A stretch of DNA of 17,663 nucleotides from Thermoproteota archaeon (GCA_011042755.1 DRBY01000140.1:1-17663); one strand, 5' to 3'. Positions 6,345 through 13,496 are shown, counted from the first letter of the stretch. Translations and numbers: made by a program. The notes: generated from the letters alone by a model not told the origin.

Positions 6345-6605
6345 ATGCCAGCAGATCACCGCTATGAAGTACCGGTAAAGAGGCTAGAGAGAGCCATTAG
6401 AGTGAAGGCGGCCATCAAGAAGAAGCTGGAAGAGACTCTCGGAAAGAGCACGGTCAGGAAACTGGCCAAGGACGCCGTCGACTGTCCCGTCCTTGGGAAG
6501 GAGGTATCGTTCATAATCTGCTACTCCTGCCCTAACTTCGTCAGGAGGTACAGGGGAGTGGTTCACTGCAAGGGCGACCCTCTACCCGCCGACTTTGGTG
6601 TGTGA
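6345..6605 (+). CDS. Small cysteine-motif protein, conserved-looking archaeal hypothetical
   Basis: The protein has 86 residues: a basic, helical N-terminal half (KRLERAIRVKAAIKKKLEE), then a metal-binding-like half with five cysteines. The pattern is DCPVLGKEV, then CYSCPNFVRR, then VVHCKGDP. The spacing suggests a zinc or iron-sulfur site, and I have the impression that similar short proteins occur in other archaea, but I know no function. The start is the ATG at 6345; a TTG at 6333 is in frame upstream. Its last 24 bases overlap the 3' end of the winged-helix gene on the other strand. It diverges from the HAD gene across about 46 bp. Confidence 0.68.
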   Translation: MPADHRYEVPVKRLERAIRVKAAIKKKLEETLGKSTVRKLAKDAVDCPVLGKEVSFIICYSCPNFVRRYRGVVHCKGDPLPADFGV

Positions 6606-7268
6606 TCTGGAAGCTACTATCCACACGACAAGGATCGCGGTAACGCTGGCTGCGAGGGAGGTCACTGCTATCATCGGGAGTACTGCTCTCACGGCGTTCG
6701 TCTCCTCTACAACCTCTTCGCCTCTCTCTACTTGAACTTCAGCTCCTCCCGTCGCTGGAACTTCCTCAGCAGAAAAGCCCTTTTCTCCCAGCGCCGGTGC
6801 CGCAGGAACTGGAGGATACCTGCAAGCTGCCCCAAACTTAGATGTCGTCAGGAGTCCAGCTCCCGCGCCAGCAATTAGGGCTAGGAGAAGACCCGCTATG
6901 AGCGGCTTCCTCAGGGAGATGACTGCACCAACCCTCCTAATGGCCCAGGCTCTGATGGCCTGCAGCGCCGGCCCCTCCTTTTCGGCAGGGATTATCACTA
7001 GTGCTGGAGCCCGAAGGGCGTAGACTCTCCTACGCCCCCTCCTTCCTGGAACTACCTCAGTTAGCTCCACTATTCCAACGGCAGCTAGCCTGTCTATGTG
7101 GTGCTTCACGGTTGTTAGGGGAACTCCGAGTTCTCTTGCTATCTCGCTAGGGCTCTTTGGCCCCTTTGAGAGGGCCGCTAGAATTCGCCGACCGTTTTCA
7201 TTAGCTAATATTGAGCCTAGCACCTGCACCGCAGGATCGTTCAGGTTCAGCACGGCAGGTTCGTCCAT
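6582..7268 (-). CDS. Membrane-anchored winged-helix (ArsR-like) transcription regulator
   Basis: Residues about 13-85 form a winged-helix DNA-binding domain of ArsR type: GRRILAALSKGPKSPSEIA, the recognition helix TTVKHHIDRLAAVGI and a basic wing GRRGRRRVY. A linker with further basic residues leads to a first transmembrane helix (about 119-140). A presumably extracytoplasmic loop of about 55 residues rich in Pro, Glu and Val follows, then a second transmembrane helix (about 194-220) and a short basic tail. The build suggests a one-component sensor that binds DNA from the membrane; signal and targets are unknown. ATG 7268 has GAGGG about 6 nt upstream. It is the last gene of a minus-strand cluster, 39 bp after the SerB-like phosphatase. 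Confidence 0.82.
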   Translation of the reverse strand: MDEPAVLNLNDPAVQVLGSILANENGRRILAALSKGPKSPSEIARELGVPLTTVKHHIDRLAAVGIVELTEVVPGRRGRRRVYALRAPALVIIPAEKEGPALQAIRAWAIRRVGAVISLRKPLIAGLLLALIAGAGAGLLTTSKFGAACRYPPVPAAPALGEKGFSAEEVPATGGAEVQVERGEEVVEETNAVRAVLPMIAVTSLAASVTAILVVWIVASRSHTKVGG

Positions 7269-7307
7269 CCACGCCCTCGGCCACCGAGTCCATATTACCT
7301 TGACGCA

Positions 7308-7976
7308 TTAGGTGCGAAGAGCATGGAACCATTCAACCACGACTTGCGCCACGTCTAGCAGAGAGTCCGATCTAACGACCACATCCGCCTCACGTTCGAG
7401 GGCTTCTGAAGAGGGGTTAAAAGCCACTCTCAGCCCTACTGGAATCCTGAACATCTCGAGATCGTTTTCAGCATCTCCGATTACCGCGACTCTGGCAAGG
7501 GGAACTTGAAACTTGGAGGCCACTCGCTTCACGATCTCTCCCTTGGCGTTGAACGGTACGTTGACCTTCCACCCCACCACTCGAGAGCCGTCCAGAATTA
7601 GCTCGTTAGTCACAGCGAAGTCGAACTCGAACAGGGTCTCCACACGTTTAAGCACTAGGTCAAGCCCGGAACTCACTACACCCACTAAGAGACCCTCTTC
7701 TCTAAGCATCTCGAGAGCCTCTTTTAGGTCGTCTACTGGCTTCACCATGCTGAGAGCCCTCAAGGCTGGCGAGAAGTTCTTGCCGATCCAACAGGCCACG
7801 TCTAGCTCGGCCCACTCGTCGTAGGAGATCTCCCCCCTCCGGTACCTCTCCATGTTTTCTCTTGCCTTGCCAAGGGTTCCCATCGCCTCATGGATGAGCT
7901 GCCAAGAGCTCTCGAGCCTAACCAGAGTGCCATCCATGTCAAAGGCGGCTATTCCCTTGGGACTAGTCCCCCTCAA
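7308..7976 (-). CDS. SerB-like HAD phosphatase
   Basis: HAD phosphatase of 222 residues resembling phosphoserine phosphatase. Motif I is FDMDGTLV (12-19, nucleophile Asp13 and acid/base Asp15), motif II is Ser102/Ser103 in VVSSG, motif III is Lys145 in FNAKGEI and motif IV is GDAENDLEMF (167-176). The cap between motifs I and II is helical, as in SerB. The substrate may be phosphoserine or another small phosphoester; there are no serine-pathway genes nearby to support the first. The start is TTG at 7976, with GAGGAGGG (7993-7986) 9 nt upstream, and overlaps the end of the upstream gene by 14 bases. No ATG lies ahead of motif I. Confidence 0.85.
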   Translation of the reverse strand: MRGTSPKGIAAFDMDGTLVRLESSWQLIHEAMGTLGKARENMERYRRGEISYDEWAELDVACWIGKNFSPALRALSMVKPVDDLKEALEMLREEGLLVGVVSSGLDLVLKRVETLFEFDFAVTNELILDGSRVVGWKVNVPFNAKGEIVKRVASKFQVPLARVAVIGDAENDLEMFRIPVGLRVAFNPSSEALEREADVVVRSDSLLDVAQVVVEWFHALRT

Positions 7977-8259
7977 TTCCGACAGCCCTCCTCACATAGT
8001 CCAGCGGGACCAGGATGGCCGGGCTGCCCTCAACTTCGGCGAGTTCGAGCGGAGGCTCTGCGCAGTCTGCTAATGCGTCAGATAGCCTTCTATAGCGGCC
8101 TGCTGGCGAGAAGTACCGGTACAGGGCTCTCAACTCTATTCTAACGGCATCCTGACTCGATGTCGATGCTATCTCTAAGATCCTCCTGCCGTGAACCCTC
8201 AGGTAGGCGAGCACAGCCATTTCGATCAGTGAGCAGGGGTCGACCTCTTCGCTATTCAC
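7963..8259 (-). CDS. Small helical protein of unknown function
   Basis: I do not recognise this 98-residue protein. It is mostly helical at the start (SLIEMAVLAYLRVHGRRILEIA) and centre (VRIELRALYRYF), with a C-terminal part that could be a strand pair (VEGSPAILVPLDYV). The frame remains open 54 codons upstream, but that stretch lies antiparallel in register with the Cys-motif gene and is low-complexity. The start is placed at GTG 8259, which shares GTGA with the upstream stop and is preceded by a near-perfect SD, AGAGGAGGT, with 6-nt spacing. The tight overlaps on both sides suggest translational coupling with the Cys-motif protein and the SerB-like phosphatase. Confidence 0.68.
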   Translation of the reverse strand: MNSEEVDPCSLIEMAVLAYLRVHGRRILEIASTSSQDAVRIELRALYRYFSPAGRYRRLSDALADCAEPPLELAEVEGSPAILVPLDYVRRAVGIEGD

Positions 8260-8477
8260 TCTCGTACCTCCTCTGACCCGAGCGCCTCCCGATACAGGGA
8301 GATAGCCTCTTCGAACATCTGTGACAAATCTTGCAGGGCCACTAACCCCTCCAGAATAGCGCAGGTTCCCTCCATGCCTGGATCGATCCTCTGGTAAAAC
8401 ACACACATCTCTCCGAGGCACCTAACTGGGGGCCCACCCCCTATCGACAGCAAGGGGCAGTACTTCTCTTCGATCAT
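8256..8477 (-). CDS. Small Cys-motif protein of unknown function
   Basis: The protein has 73 residues. The N-terminal half carries four cysteines in the arrangement YCPLLS, VRCLGEMCVFY, GTCAILEGL, which resembles a metal or iron-sulfur site. The C-terminal half is an acidic amphipathic helix (LSQMFEEAISLYREAL). No function is known to me. The start is ATG 8477; a TATA-like TTTAAA at 8508-8513 would give a transcript with almost no leader, matching the absence of a clear SD. It is the first gene of a four-gene minus-strand cluster and ends in a GTGA overlap with the next gene. Confidence 0.66.
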   Translation of the reverse strand: MIEEKYCPLLSIGGGPPVRCLGEMCVFYQRIDPGMEGTCAILEGLVALQDLSQMFEEAISLYREALGSEEVRE

Positions 8478-8507
8478 TCTGATCGATTCGCAGGCTGCAC
8501 TCTGATC

Positions 8508-8513
8508 TTTAAA
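8508..8513. promoter_or_regulatory. Shared TATA-like box between divergent operons
   Basis: TTTAAA is its own reverse complement. It lies about 34 bp from the minus-strand ATG at 8477 and about 50 bp from the plus-strand GTG at 8561. With start sites about 26 bp from the box, the minus transcript would be almost leaderless and the plus transcript would have a leader of about 24 nt that includes its SD. One element serving both directions is possible but not proven. Confidence 0.45.
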
Positions 8514-8560
8514 TGTGCGTTCATCACGCCCTCTCCTCGAAAGTTTGGGGAGGGTGTAAT

Positions 8561-9736
8561 GTGCTCCCCTCGTGGATTATAGACTGTGGTGGTCTAAATT
8601 CGCTGACTCGCGCCCAAGCTGGAGATCTGGGGGACAGCTGGCTCAACTGGATAATCTTCCTCATCATGATAGCTGTTCTCAACATCTACGGCAGCAGGCT
8701 CCAGGTCCAAATGTGGATGAATCAGATCGCCAGGGCGCTAACCCAGCTCCAGCAGCTTACCAAGGAAGCGTCGAACACGTTCCTCCAAGAGGCATCAAAG
8801 TTTGGGGGAGACGGAGAATCTGTAAAACAGGTTCTAGAAGAGGTCAAGGGGTTCTTTACCATTCAGCCCGTTACGCTCGATCCAGCAGGAGCTATCAGGA
8901 GGCTGGAGAACATACTCGACAACGCCAAGGACATGCTCGATAGGTTCGTTGAGAGAGCCGCGCCGAAGGCGGATAAGGTGAAGAGAGCCAACCTCAGAGA
9001 CCAGCTTCAGGGCGTGATAGTCCTAGACCTGATATTTAGAACAGTTAGACACTTCTACCTGCTTGGCAAGAAGACCCAGAACTGGATCTACATAGCTCAG
9101 GTCCAGATGCAGTTACCCGAGATAATGAGGATAGCTAGGGCCTACTGGAGGTCATCGGCCGCATTTCAGAAGGGAGTCCCCGTCGGCGACAGCGTTGGCC
9201 CGCTAGTCGCTCTGAGGCTAATCGGCAGCTCGCCCGTACATGAGCTGGCTGAAGATGTGGTCGTTGGTGAGACGGAGATAGAGAGTAGGAGAGTGATAGT
9301 GGTCAAGGCCAGGGGTCCTGGTGGAGAGGTGGGGAAGCCAGGAGAAGCCATCAAGAGGATAATTGAGTCCAGAGGGGGGAAGGTCGCCAAGATCATCATG
9401 ATAGATGCGGCCATGAAGCTTGAGGGCGAGCCTACCGGAGAGATAGCTGAGGGGTCGGGAGCCGCTATAGGCGATCCTGGGCCTGAGAAGTGGAAGATCG
9501 AGGAGGCTGCGGCCCAGTATTCCATCCCAATACACGCAATCGTGATCAAGGAGGACTTGCTAGAGGCCATAACCCCCATGGCAGCGGAGATTGCCGAGGC
9601 GGCGGACAAGGTCGTTGAGCGCGTGAAGAGGAGAGTGGTGGAGGGAACGAAGCCAGGAGATGTCGTCATAGTGGCAGGAATTGGAAACACGGTTGGCGTA
9701 GGAAACACGCTAGGGGAGGTGCCCGAAGCTGCCTGA
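8561..9736 (+). CDS. DUF1512-like archaeal membrane-anchored protein
   Basis: The protein has 391 residues. A hydrophobic segment at about 27-45 (WIIFLIMIAVLNIYG) anchors it. It is followed by a long helical region containing coiled-coil-like stretches, then an alpha/beta C-terminal domain with VIVVKARGPGGEVGKPGEAI near 245-264, IIMIDAAMKLEGE, and a glycine-rich end (VVIVAGIGNTVGVGN). Length and layout fit the archaeal DUF1512 family, whose function is unknown; this is from memory of the family, not a search. The frame opens with an ATG at 8513, but GTG 8561 is preceded by GGAGGGTG at a good distance, and the first 16 codons overlap the TATA box. Its stop overlaps the start of the next gene. 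Confidence 0.72.
   Translation: MLPSWIIDCGGLNSLTRAQAGDLGDSWLNWIIFLIMIAVLNIYGSRLQVQMWMNQIARALTQLQQLTKEASNTFLQEASKFGGDGESVKQVLEEVKGFFTIQPVTLDPAGAIRRLENILDNAKDMLDRFVERAAPKADKVKRANLRDQLQGVIVLDLIFRTVRHFYLLGKKTQNWIYIAQVQMQLPEIMRIARAYWRSSAAFQKGVPVGDSVGPLVALRLIGSSPVHELAEDVVVGETEIESRRVIVVKARGPGGEVGKPGEAIKRIIESRGGKVAKIIMIDAAMKLEGEPTGEIAEGSGAAIGDPGPEKWKIEEAAAQYSIPIHAIVIKEDLLEAITPMAAEIAEAADKVVERVKRRVVEGTKPGDVVIVAGIGNTVGVGNTLGEVPEAA
9715..9721 (+). promoter_or_regulatory. Perfect SD (GGAGGTG) in front of a CTG start
   Basis: GGAGGTG lies inside the 3' end of the DUF1512-like gene. Exactly seven bases separate it from CTG at 9729. No ATG, GTG or TTG lies within normal distance; the first ATG in frame is 57 bases further on and has no SD. 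Confidence 0.6.
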
Positions 9737-10148
9737 GGAAGAGCGAAAAGAGCCCACGCTTCTGACCACAGCTCTGATCGTTGTTATGTCGCTGGGACTC
9801 GCAGCGTTCTCCGTGATCATAATATACTTCGGGGTGAGGTCAAGCTCCCGCCCCGCTGCTCCGACGATGGATGCATGGTTTCAAGTGCTCTTCGGCGTTA
9901 CTGGGCTCATGTTGTCATTGAAGATGATCTATGACGTACTGAGATTGAAGATAGGTCCAGAGGAGGTCGAGCCGGTTATAGTGTCCATGCTCCAGTGCTC
10001 CAGCTGCGCCCACAAGTGGGAGAGAGAGTTTAAGGAGGGAGAGTATGTGGGGCTGAGGGTAGACGAGAACTGCCCTAAGTGCGGCGAGAAGGTTATAGTG
10101 GCCGCCATCTACGCAAAGCCGCCAAAGAAGGCGAAGAGGCGTTTCTGA
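9729..10148 (+). CDS. Membrane protein with C-terminal zinc ribbon, apparent CTG start
   Basis: Read from CTG at 9729 the protein has 139 residues. An acidic and basic tip (PEEERKEPT) is followed by a transmembrane helix (about 12-35), an outer segment, a second hydrophobic stretch (about 50-68) and a cytoplasmic zinc ribbon with two pairs, CSSC and CPKC, about 27 residues apart, then a lysine-rich tail. I do not know a function; zinc ribbons of this kind bind nucleic acid or partner proteins. The conventional start would be ATG 9786, giving 120 residues and cutting into the first membrane helix region, with no SD. The gene overlaps the DUF1512-like gene by eight bases and is followed after 19 bp by the Nudix gene, so the four genes look like one operon. 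Confidence 0.7.
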   Translation: MPEEERKEPTLLTTALIVVMSLGLAAFSVIIIYFGVRSSSRPAAPTMDAWFQVLFGVTGLMLSLKMIYDVLRLKIGPEEVEPVIVSMLQCSSCAHKWEREFKEGEYVGLRVDENCPKCGEKVIVAAIYAKPPKKAKRRF

Positions 10149-10167
10149 TCGCGGAGAGGGAGGTTAG

Positions 10168-10608
10168 TTGAAGAAGAGGAGGATACACGTCGTCCCATGC
10201 GTTGCAGTATTCAACGACCGCGGGGAGACGCTCTTACTCAAGAGATCGCACAAGAAGAGATACGGCGGCAAGTGGGAGATACCTGGGGGTAGCCTGAGAT
10301 TTGGGGAGACCCCTAGAGAGACCGCCTCCAGAGAACTCCAAGAGGAGACTGGCTTTAAGATAAGGCCAGTCGACCTAATCCCAGTAGATACCTTCTCCTT
10401 CGTCTATGGCTACGGCTCTGTTCAGTTCATAATACCTCTCTATGCGATCATTCACAATGGCGATCCCGTTCTGAGGCCAGAGGAGCATGAGGACTGGGGG
10501 TGGTTCTCTCTAGAGTCAGTGAGGCAGATGGAGACTAGAGGAGAGACCCTCAGAGGAGTGTATCTAATGATCTCCGTGGCGAGTCGCGTCGTCCACAACG
10601 CGAGGTGA
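10168..10608 (+). CDS. Nudix hydrolase
   Basis: A single-domain Nudix hydrolase of 146 residues, the usual size. The Nudix box is complete at 41-63: G41, then Glu47, then R55-E56-L-x-E59-E60-x-G62-F63. Before it are the strand VVPCVAVF and KWEIPGGSLRFGE, the typical opening of the box. Enzymes of this kind split nucleoside diphosphates linked to another group; the substrate here is not readable. The start is TTG at 10168 with GGGAGG (10158-10163) just upstream; the preceding stop is 20 bases away. The end overlaps the UppP-like gene by four bases (GTGA), so the two are probably coupled. Confidence 0.9.
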   Translation: MKKRRIHVVPCVAVFNDRGETLLLKRSHKKRYGGKWEIPGGSLRFGETPRETASRELQEETGFKIRPVDLIPVDTFSFVYGYGSVQFIIPLYAIIHNGDPVLRPEEHEDWGWFSLESVRQMETRGETLRGVYLMISVASRVVHNAR

Positions 10609-11390
10609 AGGTTACGCTAGACCTTCTGACCTTTGCAGCCATAGGGGCACTCCAAGGGATTCTCGAGTGGCTTCCAGTGAGCAGTGAAGGCCAGATCTCG
10701 ATGCTGCTAGCTGGCCCTCTGCGAGTCCCCCCGGCGGAGGCAATATCACTCGCTCTCTGGCTGCACTTGGGCACGGCGCTCGCCGCCTCAGCCTACCTGC
10801 GAAAGAGCATCTCTCAGATAGCTAGGTCGCTCTTAGGAGATGGGGACAGAGAGTTGACTGTTTTCATAGCCGTTGGAACGGCTTTCACAGCGATTTCCGG
10901 CCTCCCCTCCTATGCCTTGTCGATGAAGATAGGTACGCTCAGTGAACTCTCCTTGCTGACGCCGGCTCTGCTCCTGGTAGTCGGAGTGCTCATAGCAATA
11001 TCTCAGAGGGTTAGCAGCGCTTCCTCACAGCCTGGTCCCGTCGAAGCGGGAGCTATAGTAGGCTTATTGCAGGGATTCGCAGCCATTCCCGGTGTTAGCA
11101 GGTCTGGAATCACATATGCTGGTTTAATCCTACTGGGATACGATGCCGAAGAAGCTCTTAGGCACTCGTTCCTTCTATCGATACCAGCATCGTTGGGCGC
11201 CGCAGCGCTAACTGCGCTAGCAGGATCAATTGTGTTGGGGCCTCACCTTATCCTAGCGGCTGCTGCTTCCTTTGCTTCCGGTATTGTGATGATGCACGGC
11301 ATGATCAAGATAGCTAGGAGAGTGGGATTAGCGCAATTTGCCGTCTCCTTTGGTATCTTGGGTATACTAGTGGCCTTGCTAACGCTGTAG
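10605..11390 (+). CDS. UppP/BacA-family polyprenyl-diphosphatase
   Basis: Integral membrane phosphatase family that dephosphorylates undecaprenyl diphosphate in bacteria; in archaea the substrate would be a dolichyl-type diphosphate used in glycosylation or envelope assembly. The 261 residues and about seven or eight hydrophobic helices fit. Signature blocks are LQGILEWLPVSSEGQ (16-30), LWLHLGT (51-57) and IPGVSRSGITYAG (161-173, Arg166). Compared with E. coli UppP, Glu21, Ser27 and the arginine are kept, while Glu17 and His30 are Gln17 and Gln30, so the usual catalytic set is altered. The start is GTG at 10605, overlapping the Nudix stop. It converges on the ABC permease gene with a seven-base gap. 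Confidence 0.85.
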   Translation: MKVTLDLLTFAAIGALQGILEWLPVSSEGQISMLLAGPLRVPPAEAISLALWLHLGTALAASAYLRKSISQIARSLLGDGDRELTVFIAVGTAFTAISGLPSYALSMKIGTLSELSLLTPALLLVVGVLIAISQRVSSASSQPGPVEAGAIVGLLQGFAAIPGVSRSGITYAGLILLGYDAEEALRHSFLLSIPASLGAAALTALAGSIVLGPHLILAAAASFASGIVMMHGMIKIARRVGLAQFAVSFGILGILVALLTL

Positions 11391-11397
11391 TTATTTT

Positions 11398-12732
11398 CTA
11401 GTCGAACACAACAGATTCTCGGCCGAATAGCTTCGCGCTCAGTGCTAGAAAGATCGCCAGGTAGGCTACGGATGCCAGACTAGACGAGAGGATGGCTGAG
11501 ACGTCGTTTGGATTTACTATCAGGTCTCTAGCTAGCATGGCCACCGACGTAATCGGCATGAGCCTAAGCGGCATTAGCAGGCTAGAGGGAGCGTAAGGCA
11601 CCGCTATCATCGGAATTATCATGAATCCAGTAATCGCGCCGACGTACTGCTGGGCCTCCTTGAAGCTCTTCGCGAAGCTCGCGCCCATGACCACTATCGC
11701 GTTTCCAGTCAGCGCTGCCAAGAGCATCGCTGCCACAATGCCACCTAAGACTAGGAGCGGGTTTGTGTTTTGAGGGAGGATCCTAGAGAGGGAGATGAAG
11801 CCTACGGATCCACTGGGTACCTCCTCTACCCCAGGAAATGCTTCTGGACCCGGTATAGCTAGGGCCATCAGGCCCACGCTCAGGATGACTGAGAGTATCG
11901 TGGACAAGCCCATCAGGCCGGCTAGGACTGTCAGCGCTGCGTACTTACCCGTCAAAATGGAAATTCTCTTAACTGGGGCCGTCAGGAGAGATTCTATCGT
12001 CTTTCTCTCCCTCTCTCCAGCCACCATGTCAAGAGCGAAGGAGCTGGCGCCGGTTATGGCGAGCACGCCCACCATCATAGGCAGTATCATTACGCCAACC
12101 ATGGACTCCGTAGTTGCCGCCTTGCCAGTGGCCGTTACCTGATAGCTGAGCTGTCTAATCGGCTCGACGAACTCCTCAGTCAAGTTGAGTTTACGCAGCC
12201 TCTCTAACACGATCTCTCTCGCGTATTGAGCCACTACTTGTGACACCATGGTCATGGCCGTGGAGGACTTCAGCTTGTAGGGGTCGTAGAGGTATAGGAC
12301 GCTCGCAGAGCCGCCTAGGCTGATGTTACGTGAGAATCCCTCGGGAATTACGATCACGAGATCAACTACTCCCCTCAGAACAGCATCGGTGGCGTTGAAG
12401 CCCGGCGTTCTTATAGTAAAATTACCTGGGACGGAGCTGGTTATCCTCTCGACGAGCGGCAGGGCCTCCGGATCCGCGGGCACTATAGCTATCTTCGGCG
12501 GAGAGGTCTTTGGACTCACGAACAGCATGGGCGCTGCCATGGCCACTGGCATCAGTATCATTGGCAGCAAGACCGCGTTTATGATGGTCCTCCTATCCCT
12601 CAGAGCCTCAGTCAGCTCCTTCCAAGCAACTATGAGCCAAGGCTTTGGCGGAAGGGAATACCCGATCTGACCGAGCCCTCTAGTGAACTTCACAACACCC
12701 TCGGAACCTGGCCTCTTGAGCCCTATCCTCAC
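11398..12732 (-). CDS. ABC-2 type exporter permease (NatB-like)
   Basis: The membrane subunit of an ABC exporter, 444 residues. A cytoplasmic start (WLIVAWKELTEALRDRRT, 32-49) leads into a first membrane helix (about 51-72). A large extracytoplasmic domain follows (about 75-205, with N-glycosylation-type NFT, NAT, NIS and NLT sites), then a cluster of about five more helices. The family mark AGERERKTIESLLTAPV lies at 238-254, near the coupling region. The frame is open 50 codons upstream, but that part is a low-quality shadow of the ATPase gene. The start at GTG 12732 is chosen because it forms a GTGA overlap with the ATPase stop and has a perfect SD, GGAGGTG, five bases ahead. The transported substrate is unknown; NatB relatives export sodium, others export lipids or peptides. 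Confidence 0.87.
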   Translation of the reverse strand: MRIGLKRPGSEGVVKFTRGLGQIGYSLPPKPWLIVAWKELTEALRDRRTIINAVLLPMILMPVAMAAPMLFVSPKTSPPKIAIVPADPEALPLVERITSSVPGNFTIRTPGFNATDAVLRGVVDLVIVIPEGFSRNISLGGSASVLYLYDPYKLKSSTAMTMVSQVVAQYAREIVLERLRKLNLTEEFVEPIRQLSYQVTATGKAATTESMVGVMILPMMVGVLAITGASSFALDMVAGERERKTIESLLTAPVKRISILTGKYAALTVLAGLMGLSTILSVILSVGLMALAIPGPEAFPGVEEVPSGSVGFISLSRILPQNTNPLLVLGGIVAAMLLAALTGNAIVVMGASFAKSFKEAQQYVGAITGFMIIPMIAVPYAPSSLLMPLRLMPITSVAMLARDLIVNPNDVSAILSSSLASVAYLAIFLALSAKLFGRESVVFD

Positions 12733-13463
12733 TCGGCCACCTCCCCCTTTATGAGCCGCACAAAGATCTCCTCGAACTCCTTCTCGCCCGTGAGCCTCTC
12801 GAGTTCCTCGACCGAGCCGACGTAGACGAGCCTGCCGCGGTTGATTATCCCCACCCTGTGGCAGAGCTGCTGGACTTCCCACATGTTGTGCGTGCTGAGC
12901 ACCACCGTTCCGCCCTCTGACGCGTACTCAGAGATCATGGTTCGTATCTCTCTGGCGCTCACGACGTCCACCCCGGAGGTTGGCTCGTCCAGAAGCAGAA
13001 TCTCCGGGTTGTGCAGGATGGCCCTGGCAAAGGCGAGCTTTCTCTTCATGCCTTTAGATAGCTTGTCCGCGAGGACGTATCTCTTCTCCATGAGGCCCAA
13101 TCTCTCCAGGATCTCTGGGATCACTCTCCTCAGCTCAGTCTCCTGCATACCCCTCAGCTTCCCGAAGTAGAGTAAGTTCTCCTCCGCTGTGAGCCTAGCA
13201 TACAATCCGGCATCCTCTGGCATGATGCCTAGGTACTTCTTCACTCTCTCTGGATCCTCTCTCACGCTGACTCCATTTACGATGACGTCTCCCTCGGTGG
13301 GTTGCAGGACCCCGTAGATCATCCTCAGCGTGGTGGTCTTCCCGGCGCCGTTGGGTCCCAAGAAGCCGAAAACCTCCCCTCCCTCGACCTCAAAGGATAC
13401 GTGATCTACCGCCACTAGGTCGCCGAACATCTTCGTCAGATTTCGAACTTCAAGTACTCCCAT
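12729..13463 (-). CDS. ABC transporter ATP-binding protein (NatA/CcmA-like)
   Basis: The motor subunit for the permease encoded directly behind it, 244 residues. Walker A is GPNGAGKTT (36-44), the Q-loop region is MPEDAGLY (Glu in place of Gln, common in this group), the signature is LSKGM (135-139, a variant of LSGGQ), Walker B is ILLLDE (155-160), the D-loop is SGVD (163-166) and the switch histidine is His192 in STHNMWE. All parts needed for ATP hydrolysis are present. The start is ATG 13463; a TATA-like TTTAAAA at 13490-13496 lies about 30 bp upstream, so transcription is probably leaderless or nearly so. It is transcribed away from the CARDB-like surface protein. Confidence 0.93.
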   Translation of the reverse strand: MGVLEVRNLTKMFGDLVAVDHVSFEVEGGEVFGFLGPNGAGKTTTLRMIYGVLQPTEGDVIVNGVSVREDPERVKKYLGIMPEDAGLYARLTAEENLLYFGKLRGMQETELRRVIPEILERLGLMEKRYVLADKLSKGMKRKLAFARAILHNPEILLLDEPTSGVDVVSAREIRTMISEYASEGGTVVLSTHNMWEVQQLCHRVGIINRGRLVYVGSVEELERLTGEKEFEEIFVRLIKGEVAE

Positions 13464-13489
13464 CTCGTACGACGTGCGGGGATTACCGG

Positions 13490-13496
13490 TTTAAAA
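13490..13496. promoter_or_regulatory. TATA-like box in the ABC exporter / surface protein divergent promoter
   Basis: TTTAAAA lies between the divergent ATGs at 13463 (-) and 13519 (+), about 30 and 26 bp from them. The minus gene has no SD and fits leaderless transcription from this box. The plus gene has GGGAGGTT at 13505-13512, so it needs a leader, and its true box may lie elsewhere. Confidence 0.45.

Noticed and set aside
8260..8421. Upstream extension of the 98-residue helical protein
   Set aside because: It lies within the Cys-motif gene in another frame; GTG 8259 has a near-perfect SD and GTGA coupling.
9166..9708. Open frame of 180 codons on the minus strand
   Set aside because: Ser/Pro/Thr-rich composition typical of an antisense shadow; the plus strand carries the DUF1512-like domain.
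12733..12882. Fifty-codon N-terminal extension of the ABC permease
   Set aside because: It overlaps the ATPase gene, is Gly/Arg-rich and has no membrane or permease feature; GTG 12732 has a perfect SD and a stop overlap.
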